Shown one piece after another: positions 8,716-18,714 of a stretch of 64,000 nt of DNA. Numbering within the stretch: the first letter of the stretch is position 1; each line of letters opens with the position of its first letter. The position numbers and the translations under genes were made by a program. The notes beneath the pieces were generated by a model that did not search any database, was not told the DNA's origin, and saw nothing but the letters and a program-made list of their open reading frames with translations. This DNA comes from Stentor roeselii (Eukaryota > Ciliophora > Heterotrichea > Heterotrichida > Stentoridae). The stretch is taken from positions 62,001 through 126,000 of the forward strand of contig RSEH01000097.1 of the NCBI GenBank assembly GCA_006503475.1, written 5' to 3'.

Positions 8716-11700
8716 TTATAGAATTATTAATGCTATTAACCCAAAAACCTTGATAATATCTGCAAAACCCTCATTTTCACTATCAGCCATTCCAAAACTT
8801 GTAAATTCAATAACAAAAACATCCCACATATAATCAGGAAACCCTTGCAAGGTATTAAAAGCCGAAATCAAGACTCTATACTCCTTATCCTTTTCAATCC
8901 CTTCAAAAAGTACCTGAACAGGTACAGGGTTTGCACTGATAATCATCGAATTATTACATTCATAGTTCTGAGTATCCAGCAAGTTATTAACTTGATAAGG
9001 CACAGGATCATTATAACTGCTTTCATTAAAAACAACAACACAAATCGAAATAAACCCTTCTTCAAACAATGCCAAGTTAATCAAAGTCATCTTCCCAGCA
9101 ACAAGTGACCCAATACGAGGCTTTGCTCTTAAAACAGGCTTAATCCCAAAAATTTCACTTCCGACAATCTTCGCAGTTGAATTAAATCCTGAAAGTTTTC
9201 CCAGTTCAGCTTTATAATCATTCAAAGAATTAGCGAGATCTAAAGGCTTTATATCAACTGCAGGGTCAGGAATAATAAGACCGATCAACACAAAAAAAGT
9301 CTTTCCCAAGTTTCTGCCAAGTCCGGAGCTTGAAGTGTAATCCGAGGTTTCATAAGGTCGACTTTCAGTAGCAGATCCAGTATTTCCAGAGAAGTCAGTC
9401 CTTTTAACCACCATATCTTCGGAAATCTCTAAAACTTCAGCAACAGTCTTCAAAGCCTTTATTTCATCTTTTTCCTCTAAAGTTTTATTGAAAATTAACT
9501 GAAACTCAGCAGACCTGTACCTGTCTAAAGTAGTAAAAATGATAACAGGTGTAAAAATTGCTTGATTTCCGCCAATATCCACTGCCAAGATATGAATAGT
9601 GTAGTTAGTCTGAGCTAAAAGTCCTGGAACTTGAATAGTGTATTGAAATCTATTTTCTTGTAGTTTATTATAATCAAAAATAAACCCAAACAACGGATGA
9701 TCAGTGATTCCATCTGAATCTTTCAACTTTCCATTCCTCGCTTCTTCAATAGTAGGAGATCTAGTCCCATACCTGCCGACCATCCAGTAGACATTGCAAG
9801 GTTCATCTAAAGTGACGCTGAAACTGGCGAAGACCCTTGCAACAGTTAACTCTTTATACTCAACGACGACGGGGTACCTGTCATCTTTCGGTCCAACGTC
9901 AAAAGCCAAGACACTTGTAGTCAAAGTATAAACCTGCGCGTTTTTCCCTGATTTTTGAACTCGAATCTTCCCAGTCAACCCGATGGCTGAGCTTGAGACT
10001 TGAACCCTGAAACTTTTTACCAGTTCTCCTGATACAAAACTTGTCTTATTCGGAAAAATCGTCACACCTGTTGGAAGTGTCCCGATTTGAATCAAGGAAA
10101 TGTTTAATGATGACTCTGGAGAGTGACTTAAAGTTATCAATATTGGAAGACTTTGACCTCCTAAAGAAATTGCTTGAATTTCACTTATAGATATAGTGTC
10201 TTGGTTTGAAGAGACCACTGAAAAAGTAGTTCTTTGAATTGGTGACCAGAAATTTGCAGGCCAAGTTCCGAGAAAGTACCAGTTTATGTAGTGGCTTCCT
10301 AGAATAGCTGATGATGAACATGAAACTGAGAAAAATTGGGAAAAATCACGCATTTTAAAGGTGATTGGATTTGGGAATATTGAACAACTTGGCTCGGATA
10401 TGAATCCTTTTATGGAGAATGAAGTTTGGGCTCCTGAAGGGATTTTCGCTTCGAGATTGTCGATTGTTGTTTGAAGGTTTATTGTGAATGGCTTTAAGTT
10501 GTTGATGAGAACTTCTATTCCTTGCTTTTTGTAACTGAAAGGATTTACTCTGTTTAGGTTGGAATAAGTTTTCTGTTGGATTGAAGATGATGAAAAATGA
10601 CTCAAAGTGATGTATTGAGCTGGCTGTTGTTTTGCAGGGTTTTCAATGTTTTGAATGGCTACAGTGAAATTATTCAAACTTGAGGTAGATTCAAAGGCTT
10701 GGACCTTTACTCGATTTGGTTCATAAGAACAGAAAGTTTTTTCACTTTTCTCATTATTAAAAGTGTAACATTCTATCATATCACTGATAAAATCCAAGTC
10801 GTAATCATTAGGAAACTCGACAAAAATGAAGTCATCAATAAAACCATCGAAATTTTCAAAAGTATTAAAAGTAAACTTGACATATTCTTGGGAATAAAGA
10901 GTTGTCATTCCTTTGCTAAAAGCTGAAGATAAATAAGCTGGAGAAGGGACCTGGCTAAAGGTATCCTTAAAGTCGCTCTTGCCAAAGTCCTGCATCTCAT
11001 AACCACACTGAGTAAAAAAAATAATCTCTGAGTCCTGGTCCACAACCGGGTTCCTCACATGCTGCACAGAAAGGTCAAAACTCTTCAAATTTAAATCAAA
11101 ACCTAAAGTATCATAAACCTTTAAAATCCTCTGTTCAACAACACATTTAACTGAAAAATCCCTGTTTTTACTGATATTTTGACTGAAACAATTAACTTGC
11201 TCAGAGAGATCTCTTGAAAATCCAATTGGAAATTTAACAACTATTTTGCAGTCCTTGTCAAAAGACTTGCTTGGCTTAAAGGTGAAGTTATAAACAGCTT
11301 TTTCCCCTGATGTCTTTGGAGAAAATATTAAATCTTCAAGTTCTAATAGTCCTGGCTGGTCTCCCATTGTCACTTTTCGGTTCTCTTCACTGTCTGGCGA
11401 TGAGTCGATTACGACCCCGGTGTTGGAAATTTCAACTTCAAGTAAACCACTCGTCAGTCTTGGTCCGAAATTACTGATGCCGAAGATTGTCATGTTTATT
11501 GGTAGAGATAAAGAGTCTTTGAAGTAGTCTGAGTCTGTCACTATTGTCACAATGTTTACACCGTCGCTGTAGCAGGAGTCTAAAGTTGAAAGACCTCCGG
11601 AAAGTGAGCAGGAAATTGATGATGGAATATCGGTGAACTCGTTTTGGGGAAATATCACTTTTATTAAGGAACCGTTCGGAAGTGACCTTGATGGTAATAT

Positions 11701-14700
11701 TGATATTGTGTAGTCTGATACTGCTAGACCGTTTGATGGGTCTGCGTAGAAGTCGATGTATTCGAATAAGCCGACTGATTCTTCTGATTCTATTGAAAGT
11801 TTGTCGATTAGATAGTTACCATCCACCAACTTCCCCGAGTCATCATAAGATTCAATCTCAAAATAATCAGTAGTCCTCATAGTCGGTGGATTCAAAATAT
11901 TAAAAACCTGAACACTAACCTCATCCCCAGCATTATACTTCAAGAACCCCTGAATAACAAGACTAGTTCCTGAAATTTCACAATAAAGTCCACTATTTTC
12001 ATCAACAGGTTCTAAAGCTTTCGAAATTTCACATTGCGGAGCAGGTTCAGTATCAAGTACATAATCTTTTTTAGGAAAAGACAAAACAATTGAACTTCCC
12101 AACGGTAAGTCATTAGTCAAGGTAAAGATAAAATAATAAGTTGTGTCCACATTATTCGCTTTGTAGCTGGAAGGATAAACATTGACTGGATAAACAGCTC
12201 CAAGGTCCAGGTATTTAAACTTACTGAAGAAAAAGTACTCGATTTCAACTCCTTCACTGATGCCGACCATGGAAGCCGCTGATGGCTCTTCTTGATGCCC
12301 TGGGTTCTTCAAGTAACGCAGAGTGAAAGTGTATTCAACGTGGTTCGTCATGTCGATGTCTAGGTTCAGGATCGATATCCACCCTGCGTCTGGGTAAGTG
12401 AAACAGTCAAGCTCTGTTGCGTAGTTTATGAAACAACGGATGTCCTTGTGATGTAATGGGTAGGTGCTTGGAAACTTCAGGTAAAAGTGACCGCCGGGTA
12501 AAATGTTGGACTCGGTCCAGAGGATAAAACTTGACATTGAGTAGAGACCTACTGTGTTTGGAGTAAATTTTAATTCGTTTAGACCATCGCCATAAGGGTC
12601 AGACCTTCCATTTATTTTCGGAAGTTCTGGGTTAGAATTCAAGTAAAAATCTCTGGGAAACGTGAAATTGACTTTATTATACTCCTGATAAATTCTCTGA
12701 GTAATCGAATATGTAACAACAGTCGCCGAAATCGAAACATCCTCCGTAACCGGATTCCTAATATCCGCCAAATGAATAGTAACCGGCACATTTTTATAAA
12801 TAATTCCAAAGTTCGTCACTCTCACAGTTGCAAAAGTAGCAGGCGAGACCTCCAAAGCAGTTAAAATTCTACAAGTCAAGTTATCCCCTTCAACAGGTTT
12901 AATATTTTTCACAGCTTTACAAGGAATGACCTGCAAGTCACTTTTTCCAGTTCCAAGATCTTTTTTCCATTGATTTTGAAGGTTAACATTTTGACAAGGA
13001 AATCGAATATCAACAGTTCCCCAGCTATTCGAAGGAATTTCTGGGACTTTTCCTTGAGGAACAGTGATAGTTGGAGTGAATTGGACTTCATAAAGTGCCG
13101 GTTGATTCACATTATAACTAAAAGATTTTATAGTTCCCGGCATGACATCAGCTAAAACTTCAACTTCATATAAAATTGCTTCAGTATCAACTCCTTTGTG
13201 TATCAAGATCATTTCAATAAAGTACTTTCCTGGAAGTGAAGGAAGTAAAATTCCGTCAGTTGAAGTTGAACCTGCAACTCGCACCCTGTTGTCGGAATTT
13301 AAGGTGTTTGTGTAAATGTCGCTTGTTGATGACGTGGAACTTGGAATTGATATGCTTGAACCTGAGATTGTTGGAGTAACTACTAGTTCAGGGAACACGT
13401 CATGAGGGGTAAGATAACCTGAGACTGTTCCTGTGAAGGAAAAACTGCTTGGATAGTGAAAGTTGAAAGAAACTTCATTACTTTTCATGTCATTTGTTTT
13501 CGGCTGGAAGATTACAGTCATTTGGACTTTGCTGTTCACTGTGAGTTGCTTGTTAAACGAAACTTCCCATTTTAAAGGATGAGGAATATTTGATATTTTA
13601 ATTGAACCCAAACTACTTGTATCGATTATTTTAGAGTTTTCTGATTTGGTCGTAACTGTAAAACTTGTAAAAGTTCCGGCAGTATTCGGATTAGTTGCAA
13701 TAACCTGAACAGCAAATTCACCTCCATCAAAAGTTTTAAATTTAGTAATAGTCAAAGAATTAGAGTCAGTCCTGCAAAGTATCTGATCATCTTCAGTATA
13801 TCCTTGATTTTTTAGTCCATAAAGTATAAAGCAAAAGTCTTCTCTCAGAACAAAGTTATTTAAAAAATCGATTTGAATAGATCCTCCCTTAGGAACTCCA
13901 TTCGTGGTGACTATTTTCAGTGTATATGGCTGAGTGTTTTCTAAGGCAGTGTAAGGGTAGTAACCGGTGCAGTCGTCTCCCCCAGGACAGACAGAAACTG
14001 ATTTTATATCGTTTGGCTCCAGGTCAGGCCCTGAAAGACTTTCTAGTTCTTCGATCACTGTATTCACTACTGGGCTAAATGATGTTACACTGAAAGTTCC
14101 AACGTTTCCACTTACTTGAGGATTTAAGATGTTCTCAAAATTCACCTCGAAATCGGTTCCTTTAGTTAAGGTGTCTATTGTTATTTCAAAGGAAACTTGG
14201 GTCATTTCGTAATTGCAGTTTAGGGCTGGTAATGAGGGAGATGAACAGGAAAAATCACTTTTTAGTGTTAGGGATGAAGGAAATGATATAAAGAGACGAG
14301 TTCCTAATTCGTAATCTTGGGTTGTTTTGTATTTTAACTTGTATGATGCTGAGTTTCCTGCCACACATCCACTTTCACAACTAACTTCCGCGTCAGTAAT
14401 CTGAGAAAGACTCTCCACAATTCCAACATCAGCAAAAAAGTCATTATAATCCAAAACATTAACTCCCCTTCTCAACTGAATTCGAAACAAGCTAGACCCT
14501 CCTTGCTGAGGGTTTTCAACATCATGAATAGTCAGGTTGTAAGTATTATTTGAATTAGCATTGCTAAGCTCCCCTACTGAAACAGAAACCGTGTAATGTG
14601 AAACTGAACAAGAAAGAACTGTGCCGTCCCAATTAGTTGCTTTGCAGTTTGACAAAGAAAGACCGTCTGGATAGACTGTTGCTGGAAATGTCACTTCGAG

Positions 14701-14853
14701 GATTGAATCTGGTGGAATGTAAGACGCGATCTGGTATGAAAAGGTGTAGGATGACTTGGAACCCGCGTTGTTTCGAGATAAGAGAATTGGACGGGCGGTC
14801 TTTGGATCTAGTCGACCACTTAAGACTTGGATGATCAGCAGAAATAAGAACAT
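8716..14853 (-). CDS. Giant secreted/surface protein with ~10 tandem 140-aa modules and Fn3-like C-terminal part
   Basis: 2045 aa. A signal peptide (MFLFLLIIQVLSG) begins it. Residues about 20-1440 form roughly ten divergent modules. Each has an early strand ending in a Phe-Pro or similar pair (near 56, 191, 329, 467, 618, 794, 926, 1068, 1208, 1347), paired cysteines, and a late strand ending in Asn-Pro plus a small/polar run (114, 244, 388, 700, 850, 988, near 1129 as NFGP, 1268, 1405). Spacing is about 130-156 residues. Residues about 1660-1775 look fibronectin-III-like (TNYTIHILAVD). The chain ends abruptly in a hydrophobic run (IIKVFGLIALIIL), typical of a GPI-attachment signal or terminal membrane anchor. 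Many N-x-S/T sites are present. I infer a cell-surface protein; I do not recognise a named family. No 15-nt intron is needed. Confidence 0.75.
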   Translation of the reverse strand: MFLFLLIIQVLSGRLDPKTARPILLSRNNAGSKSSYTFSYQIASYIPPDSILEVTFPATVYPDGLSLSNCKATNWDGTVLSCSVSHYTVSVSVGELSNANSNNTYNLTIHDVENPQQGGSSLFRIQLRRGVNVLDYNDFFADVGIVESLSQITDAEVSCESGCVAGNSASYKLKYKTTQDYELGTRLFISFPSSLTLKSDFSCSSPSLPALNCNYEMTQVSFEITIDTLTKGTDFEVNFENILNPQVSGNVGTFSVTSFSPVVNTVIEELESLSGPDLEPNDIKSVSVCPGGDDCTGYYPYTALENTQPYTLKIVTTNGVPKGGSIQIDFLNNFVLREDFCFILYGLKNQGYTEDDQILCRTDSNSLTITKFKTFDGGEFAVQVIATNPNTAGTFTSFTVTTKSENSKIIDTSSLGSIKISNIPHPLKWEVSFNKQLTVNSKVQMTVIFQPKTNDMKSNEVSFNFHYPSSFSFTGTVSGYLTPHDVFPELVVTPTISGSSISIPSSTSSTSDIYTNTLNSDNRVRVAGSTSTDGILLPSLPGKYFIEMILIHKGVDTEAILYEVEVLADVMPGTIKSFSYNVNQPALYEVQFTPTITVPQGKVPEIPSNSWGTVDIRFPCQNVNLQNQWKKDLGTGKSDLQVIPCKAVKNIKPVEGDNLTCRILTALEVSPATFATVRVTNFGIIYKNVPVTIHLADIRNPVTEDVSISATVVTYSITQRIYQEYNKVNFTFPRDFYLNSNPELPKINGRSDPYGDGLNELKFTPNTVGLYSMSSFILWTESNILPGGHFYLKFPSTYPLHHKDIRCFINYATELDCFTYPDAGWISILNLDIDMTNHVEYTFTLRYLKNPGHQEEPSAASMVGISEGVEIEYFFFSKFKYLDLGAVYPVNVYPSSYKANNVDTTYYFIFTLTNDLPLGSSIVLSFPKKDYVLDTEPAPQCEISKALEPVDENSGLYCEISGTSLVIQGFLKYNAGDEVSVQVFNILNPPTMRTTDYFEIESYDDSGKLVDGNYLIDKLSIESEESVGLFEYIDFYADPSNGLAVSDYTISILPSRSLPNGSLIKVIFPQNEFTDIPSSISCSLSGGLSTLDSCYSDGVNIVTIVTDSDYFKDSLSLPINMTIFGISNFGPRLTSGLLEVEISNTGVVIDSSPDSEENRKVTMGDQPGLLELEDLIFSPKTSGEKAVYNFTFKPSKSFDKDCKIVVKFPIGFSRDLSEQVNCFSQNISKNRDFSVKCVVEQRILKVYDTLGFDLNLKSFDLSVQHVRNPVVDQDSEIIFFTQCGYEMQDFGKSDFKDTFSQVPSPAYLSSAFSKGMTTLYSQEYVKFTFNTFENFDGFIDDFIFVEFPNDYDLDFISDMIECYTFNNEKSEKTFCSYEPNRVKVQAFESTSSLNNFTVAIQNIENPAKQQPAQYITLSHFSSSSIQQKTYSNLNRVNPFSYKKQGIEVLINNLKPFTINLQTTIDNLEAKIPSGAQTSFSIKGFISEPSCSIFPNPITFKMRDFSQFFSVSCSSSAILGSHYINWYFLGTWPANFWSPIQRTTFSVVSSNQDTISISEIQAISLGGQSLPILITLSHSPESSLNISLIQIGTLPTGVTIFPNKTSFVSGELVKSFRVQVSSSAIGLTGKIRVQKSGKNAQVYTLTTSVLAFDVGPKDDRYPVVVEYKELTVARVFASFSVTLDEPCNVYWMVGRYGTRSPTIEEARNGKLKDSDGITDHPLFGFIFDYNKLQENRFQYTIQVPGLLAQTNYTIHILAVDIGGNQAIFTPVIIFTTLDRYRSAEFQLIFNKTLEEKDEIKALKTVAEVLEISEDMVVKRTDFSGNTGSATESRPYETSDYTSSSGLGRNLGKTFFVLIGLIIPDPAVDIKPLDLANSLNDYKAELGKLSGFNSTAKIVGSEIFGIKPVLRAKPRIGSLVAGKMTLINLALFEEGFISICVVVFNESSYNDPVPYQVNNLLDTQNYECNNSMIISANPVPVQVLFEGIEKDKEYRVLISAFNTLQGFPDYMWDVFVIEFTSFGMADSENEGFADIIKVFGLIALIIL

Positions 14854-15089
14854 TTTTTAGAGTAATGGATCATATGAGAATGTTGAGGTTTATTTTGTTA
14901 TGGGAGAATATCCTGAAGATATTGATAATGCTTTTCTGCAACTTTTCCGATTTAAAAATTTATAATAATAGTCTACGAGGTTATTTTTTTCTCTATAGAA
15001 TGATATAAAACTATAACCAAAAATCTTCATCAATCAATCCAACCAATTTCTCACTTACCCTCTAAATACAAACCAAATACAAAAATAAC

Positions 15090-16727
15090 CTATTTTTTCC
15101 TAATCTTTGACAAATCGACACTAAAACAAGGAGTTTTAGTTCTCGCTTTGCCCAAACCCACAGCAGGTGGTCCAATCATCATAGCAGCTACCGGGTTCCC
15201 ATATCCCTTTTTCTTCACATTTTGTATACTTTCATTAGAAATAACACTGATATTATGCCTCGGCCTTGCTTTATCTTTGAAGACTTTAATCCTCCTCTCA
15301 GCAAGATCAATGAAATTATCAGCAAGTAGATCTTTTTCATGAGTTTCATTAAAATAATTACTTTTTTCTGCCTGAATTGAAGTTTTCGAAGTACTAACCA
15401 TAACCCCAGCTCTTTCAATCCTAATCTGCGAGTTAGATCTCTTAATTTTCTCATTTTGATGACTAAGAACAGGAGTTTTTGCAGTTTTTTGGTATTTTCC
15501 AAAAGCTGGTCCTGGAGACTGTTCTTGAAATTTGAAACTCGGTGTAATCATTTTTTCACTTTTGTTACTTTTGACTGAAAACCTGTCAGATTGTTGTCTG
15601 GATTCAAAGTCTTCATTTAAACTCTTCAAAGGGACGAAAGGTTGACTGCCGAGTTGTTTCATAATAGAAAAGTCGACAATGTTTACAGGGTCGAAGTTGT
15701 AGATCCTCGGCAACAGTGACGTTACGATTTTTTCATAAGATTCTTTGGAACTCACTGGATTTCCTCTTAACTTCAGGATTCCCAAACGCTTGCTGATGAC
15801 CAGTCCAGCGATATCTTCAAAAGTCGAGATTTCATTATGAGAGCAGTCTAAAAGATGCAGTTCTGATAAATGACATAACAAGTTAACAGTCGTGATACAA
15901 TTATTAGCAATCAATAGCTCCTTCACTCCTTTTATCTGATTCACACTGAAAATCCTGGAAATTTGGTTACTTGTTAAATTCAAAAGCTGAAGATTTTTCA
16001 TTTCTTGAAAAAATTTCAGTTCAGAGATCTTGTTGCTGCTTAAGTTAAGTACTACTAAACTTGAAGGAAAAGGAAAATTTGTATCAGACAAGCTGTTTCC
16101 GGCAAGGTATAAAAACTGAAGATTTTCATATTGACTTAAATCCGGGTAATTCAAAAGTTTGGATTCTGGGAAGTTTGAGTCAAAAGAAGGAGATTTTAAA
16201 GAAACTGGCTGAATTTTTTTTATGATTTTTTGATCTGTCGGTTGTTTTAAGTTTGGGTTCAAGTTCAGTGAAATTGGAGTTTTTTCCTGGATTTCTTTTG
16301 AGTTTACAGTTAAAAGGTTTATCTCGTTCATTGATTTCATGGCTTTGTGGATTTTTTCAGTCGGTTCTGATATAAAAGTTTTTTCAGTGACTTCTGGGGT
16401 GATTTTTTTTTCTTTTTTCTTCTTGTCAATGCTGAGGTATATCAAAGAGTCAATCAACTGGTCGAAGTTTACTGTTGAGTCGAGGGTGTCGATGTGAGCG
16501 AAGATCTCGGTTAAGGAAAAAGCTTGAAGTTTTGACTTTTGGTTGTAGTCTTCTGGACTTTTTAACTCTAGTTTACTTGATCTTGAGTTCAGCTCTTTGA
16601 TCAGCAGACACTTTTCTACTGGCTTTAGGATGTCTTCGTCTGATAGTAGCTTGTTGAAGATCAGCTTCAGGTCTCGGAACCACTCCATACGGCTCATCAC
16701 GTAGTGGTAGTTGATTTGTTTAGACAT
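15090..16727 (-). CDS. Leucine-rich-repeat protein (SDS22-like repeats)
   Basis: 545 aa. Residues about 190-345 hold five to six LRRs of the 22-residue SDS22 type (NLQFLYLAGNSLSD, LVVLNLSSNKIS, NLQLLNLTSNQIS, VKELLIANNCIT, LHLLDCSHNEIS, LGILKLRGNPVS) capped by LPRIYNFDP, the usual LRR-cap end. The N-terminal 190 residues are helical and Lys-rich; the C-terminal 200 are Ser/Lys-rich and probably disordered. Such proteins in ciliates are often axonemal or basal-body scaffolds or PP1 regulators; which applies here is unknown. The + strand upstream of the start is C-poor, so in sense the leader is G-poor. Confidence 0.75.
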   Translation of the reverse strand: MSKQINYHYVMSRMEWFRDLKLIFNKLLSDEDILKPVEKCLLIKELNSRSSKLELKSPEDYNQKSKLQAFSLTEIFAHIDTLDSTVNFDQLIDSLIYLSIDKKKKEKKITPEVTEKTFISEPTEKIHKAMKSMNEINLLTVNSKEIQEKTPISLNLNPNLKQPTDQKIIKKIQPVSLKSPSFDSNFPESKLLNYPDLSQYENLQFLYLAGNSLSDTNFPFPSSLVVLNLSSNKISELKFFQEMKNLQLLNLTSNQISRIFSVNQIKGVKELLIANNCITTVNLLCHLSELHLLDCSHNEISTFEDIAGLVISKRLGILKLRGNPVSSKESYEKIVTSLLPRIYNFDPVNIVDFSIMKQLGSQPFVPLKSLNEDFESRQQSDRFSVKSNKSEKMITPSFKFQEQSPGPAFGKYQKTAKTPVLSHQNEKIKRSNSQIRIERAGVMVSTSKTSIQAEKSNYFNETHEKDLLADNFIDLAERRIKVFKDKARPRHNISVISNESIQNVKKKGYGNPVAAMMIGPPAVGLGKARTKTPCFSVDLSKIRKK

Positions 16728-16940
16728 AATTCAAGTCTTTAGTATTTTCAAGAGTTTTGGATTAAATTTGGATTTTTAGGATTTTTTTACCTGAGCTTTC
16801 AGGAATTGATTTTTGTGGATTTTTCAGAAGTTTTTGAATTTTTTATTCATTTCTCGAAAAAATTTGTTTAATTTTAAGTTAATCTTCAGATAAACAGATT
16901 TTTTTGAAAGTTTAGAAGAATAAAAAATCTTATAAAAATA

Positions 16941-17240
16941 ATGGACGAGTTTTGCAAACTCTTTGTTAAAAGTCAAGACAGTCAAATCGATAAGTTGTTT
17001 AAAACTCTTGAAGATTTCAAAGAAAAATTCAAATCTCAGGACTTGGTTTTAAACAATTCTCTTGAAGTTTATAATAAAACTTTGAATGATATTCAGAATA
17101 CTCAGATTGAAAAAAAAGAAGAACTTGAACAGGTTTTTAAAACTATTGATGAATATGTTGCCACGATTGAAAGACTAGAGAGAGTTGTTGATAAGGCTGA
17201 AAGTGACCTGATTGCTCTAGAGGAATACTGCGGAATTTAA
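16941..17240 (+). CDS. Small coiled-coil protein, unknown
   Basis: 99 aa, almost wholly helical with heptad spacing of Leu/Ile/Val and no membrane segment. The size and single coiled coil recall BLOC-1/BORC subunits and similar small complex partners, but I see no diagnostic motif and do not assign a family. It starts at ATG 16941 after an AT-rich stretch and ends at TAA. It is divergent from the LRR gene (213 bp between starts). Confidence 0.55.
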   Translation: MDEFCKLFVKSQDSQIDKLFKTLEDFKEKFKSQDLVLNNSLEVYNKTLNDIQNTQIEKKEELEQVFKTIDEYVATIERLERVVDKAESDLIALEEYCGI

Positions 17241-17737
17241 AAAAGTAGATAGAGTATTGAATAATACTTAAAATAATAGTAAGGCAAGTATTTTAATGAT
17301 TATTGTTACTGAAAATAAGAATCTTTGAATCTTTCTTCAATGATAAGAAGCCTATTATTCCATCGAAAATATTTATTCTAATTCAAGTATTCTAATTGAA
17401 TACCAATTAAAGAATTGAACTTTTGGGTAAATCTTTCATCTTGCATAGATATATTAATAGTGCCTTTGAACAATTCTTATATTTTTACTGCATTATGAGT
17501 GTCTAAAGTCTATAAGTTTCATCCATTTGAAACTAAAATTCATGACTATAACTTTATAAGTAATATATATCATAAAGGTAGTATTAAGCAAAGACTTTAA
17601 ATTGATCATAATAATAAAATAATATCTTCACCCAAAAGTTATAAATTTCAATACTTAAGTTAAGAATATATTCAATCATCAAGATTTTCAAAGCTTCAGC
17701 CATTTACAGTATCACAATCTTTATAATATTTCAACTA
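17241..17737. other. Intergenic region
   Basis: 497 bp, AT-rich, no plausible coding frame. A small hairpin (AGTTTCA-TCCATT-TGAAACT) lies at 17515-17534. Otherwise I see nothing. Confidence 0.6.
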
Positions 17738-18388
17738 ATGGAGTGTCCAATATGCTTTGAAGATTTAAGAACTGCCAGAATACTTCCATGCACTCATTGT
17801 TTCTGCGAAAAATGTGTAAAACGATTATTTAAGCTAAACTCAATCCAATGCCCATTATGCAGATACTCTCATAAAAGAATCAGAATAAATGACCTCCCTA
17901 TTAAAGATTATAAAGCTCATCATTTTCTGAAAAACATCGAAAATCCTAATGAAAAAAGCTCAAAACTCTTTAAAAACAATGATCTTCAAATAATAGAAGA
18001 AAACAGTGAAAATCGATCAATTTTTCAGATACTTTTGAATTTTTGTTTGTTTTTTGTGTTCATCTTCATGTCTCTATTAGTCATTGTAAGGTCCACTCAG
18101 ATTTTTATTGGGTTCTTGCTTGTAATGACTCCTCTTGGGGTGCTTGTTGTTGTTCTTATCTCGATCTCTTCAGTTTCTTGTGTATTTTTCGAATAGCTGT
18201 TGACAAGTTGCGCATTTACTTGCTCGAGTTCAGTCTTTTGCTTATTTTTTGGGTGTATCTTTGCAATTGTTTTCTTTGGATTCACTCTCACTGCTGCTTC
18301 TAGTTTAATTTTTATTGGGTTACTTTGTGCTCTTTGTGGAAGTGTAAGGTTTAGACAGGTGGTTATTTGCCTAGTTAACATTTTTTGA
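17738..18388 (+). CDS. RING-finger membrane protein, two exons
   Basis: Exons 17738-18181 and 18197-18388 encode 211 aa when a 15-nt intron (18182-18196) is removed; unspliced, the intron's own TAG would end the protein at 148 aa. The RING is at the very N-terminus: C3, C6, C18, H20, C23, C26, C38, C41, a clean C3HC4 spacing. A polar linker (about 45-95) is followed by a hydrophobic C-terminal half with about four membrane segments, two on each side of the splice junction (before it FQILLNFCLFFVFIFMSLL, after it CLFFGCIFAIVFFGF). The likely role is a membrane-anchored E3 ubiquitin ligase, RING facing the cytosol. Exon 2 continues the hydrophobic, Cys-rich character in frame to TGA, which supports the splice. 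I recognise no closer family. Confidence 0.8.
18182..18196 (+). other. 15-nt spliceosomal intron
   Basis: GTATTTTTCGAATAG between the codons TGT and CTG (phase 0). It contains an in-frame TAG; removal restores a 63-codon hydrophobic extension. Confidence 0.8.
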
Positions 18389-18714
18389 GAATAGTTAATA
18401 GATAAGTGTTAATTTATGTTTCAACAAAGGGGAAAAATTTAAGAAATTGATGAAAATCTTGAGATTCTAATAAGGGTTAATTAAAATGAAAGCTTTTAAG
18501 TAGAAAGAGCTTAACATTCTAATAATTCTTATGAAAAATTCAAAAATCCTTGAAAATTCATATCCAAAAAAAAATCCTCTAAAAACAACAGAAAAAGAAT
18601 TCCTTCTAATAAATCCCACTGAAAAATATTAAAAACTAAAGAACTTCTAGAAAAATTTTACCCAACAACCTTATCTCCTAATCATGGTTAATCATTAAAA
18701 ATATAAACCATAAA
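18389..18714. other. Intergenic region
   Basis: 326 bp. The right half (about 18540-18714) is very G-poor and A/C-rich, as in other leaders upstream of plus-strand genes here. No gene seen. Confidence 0.6.
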
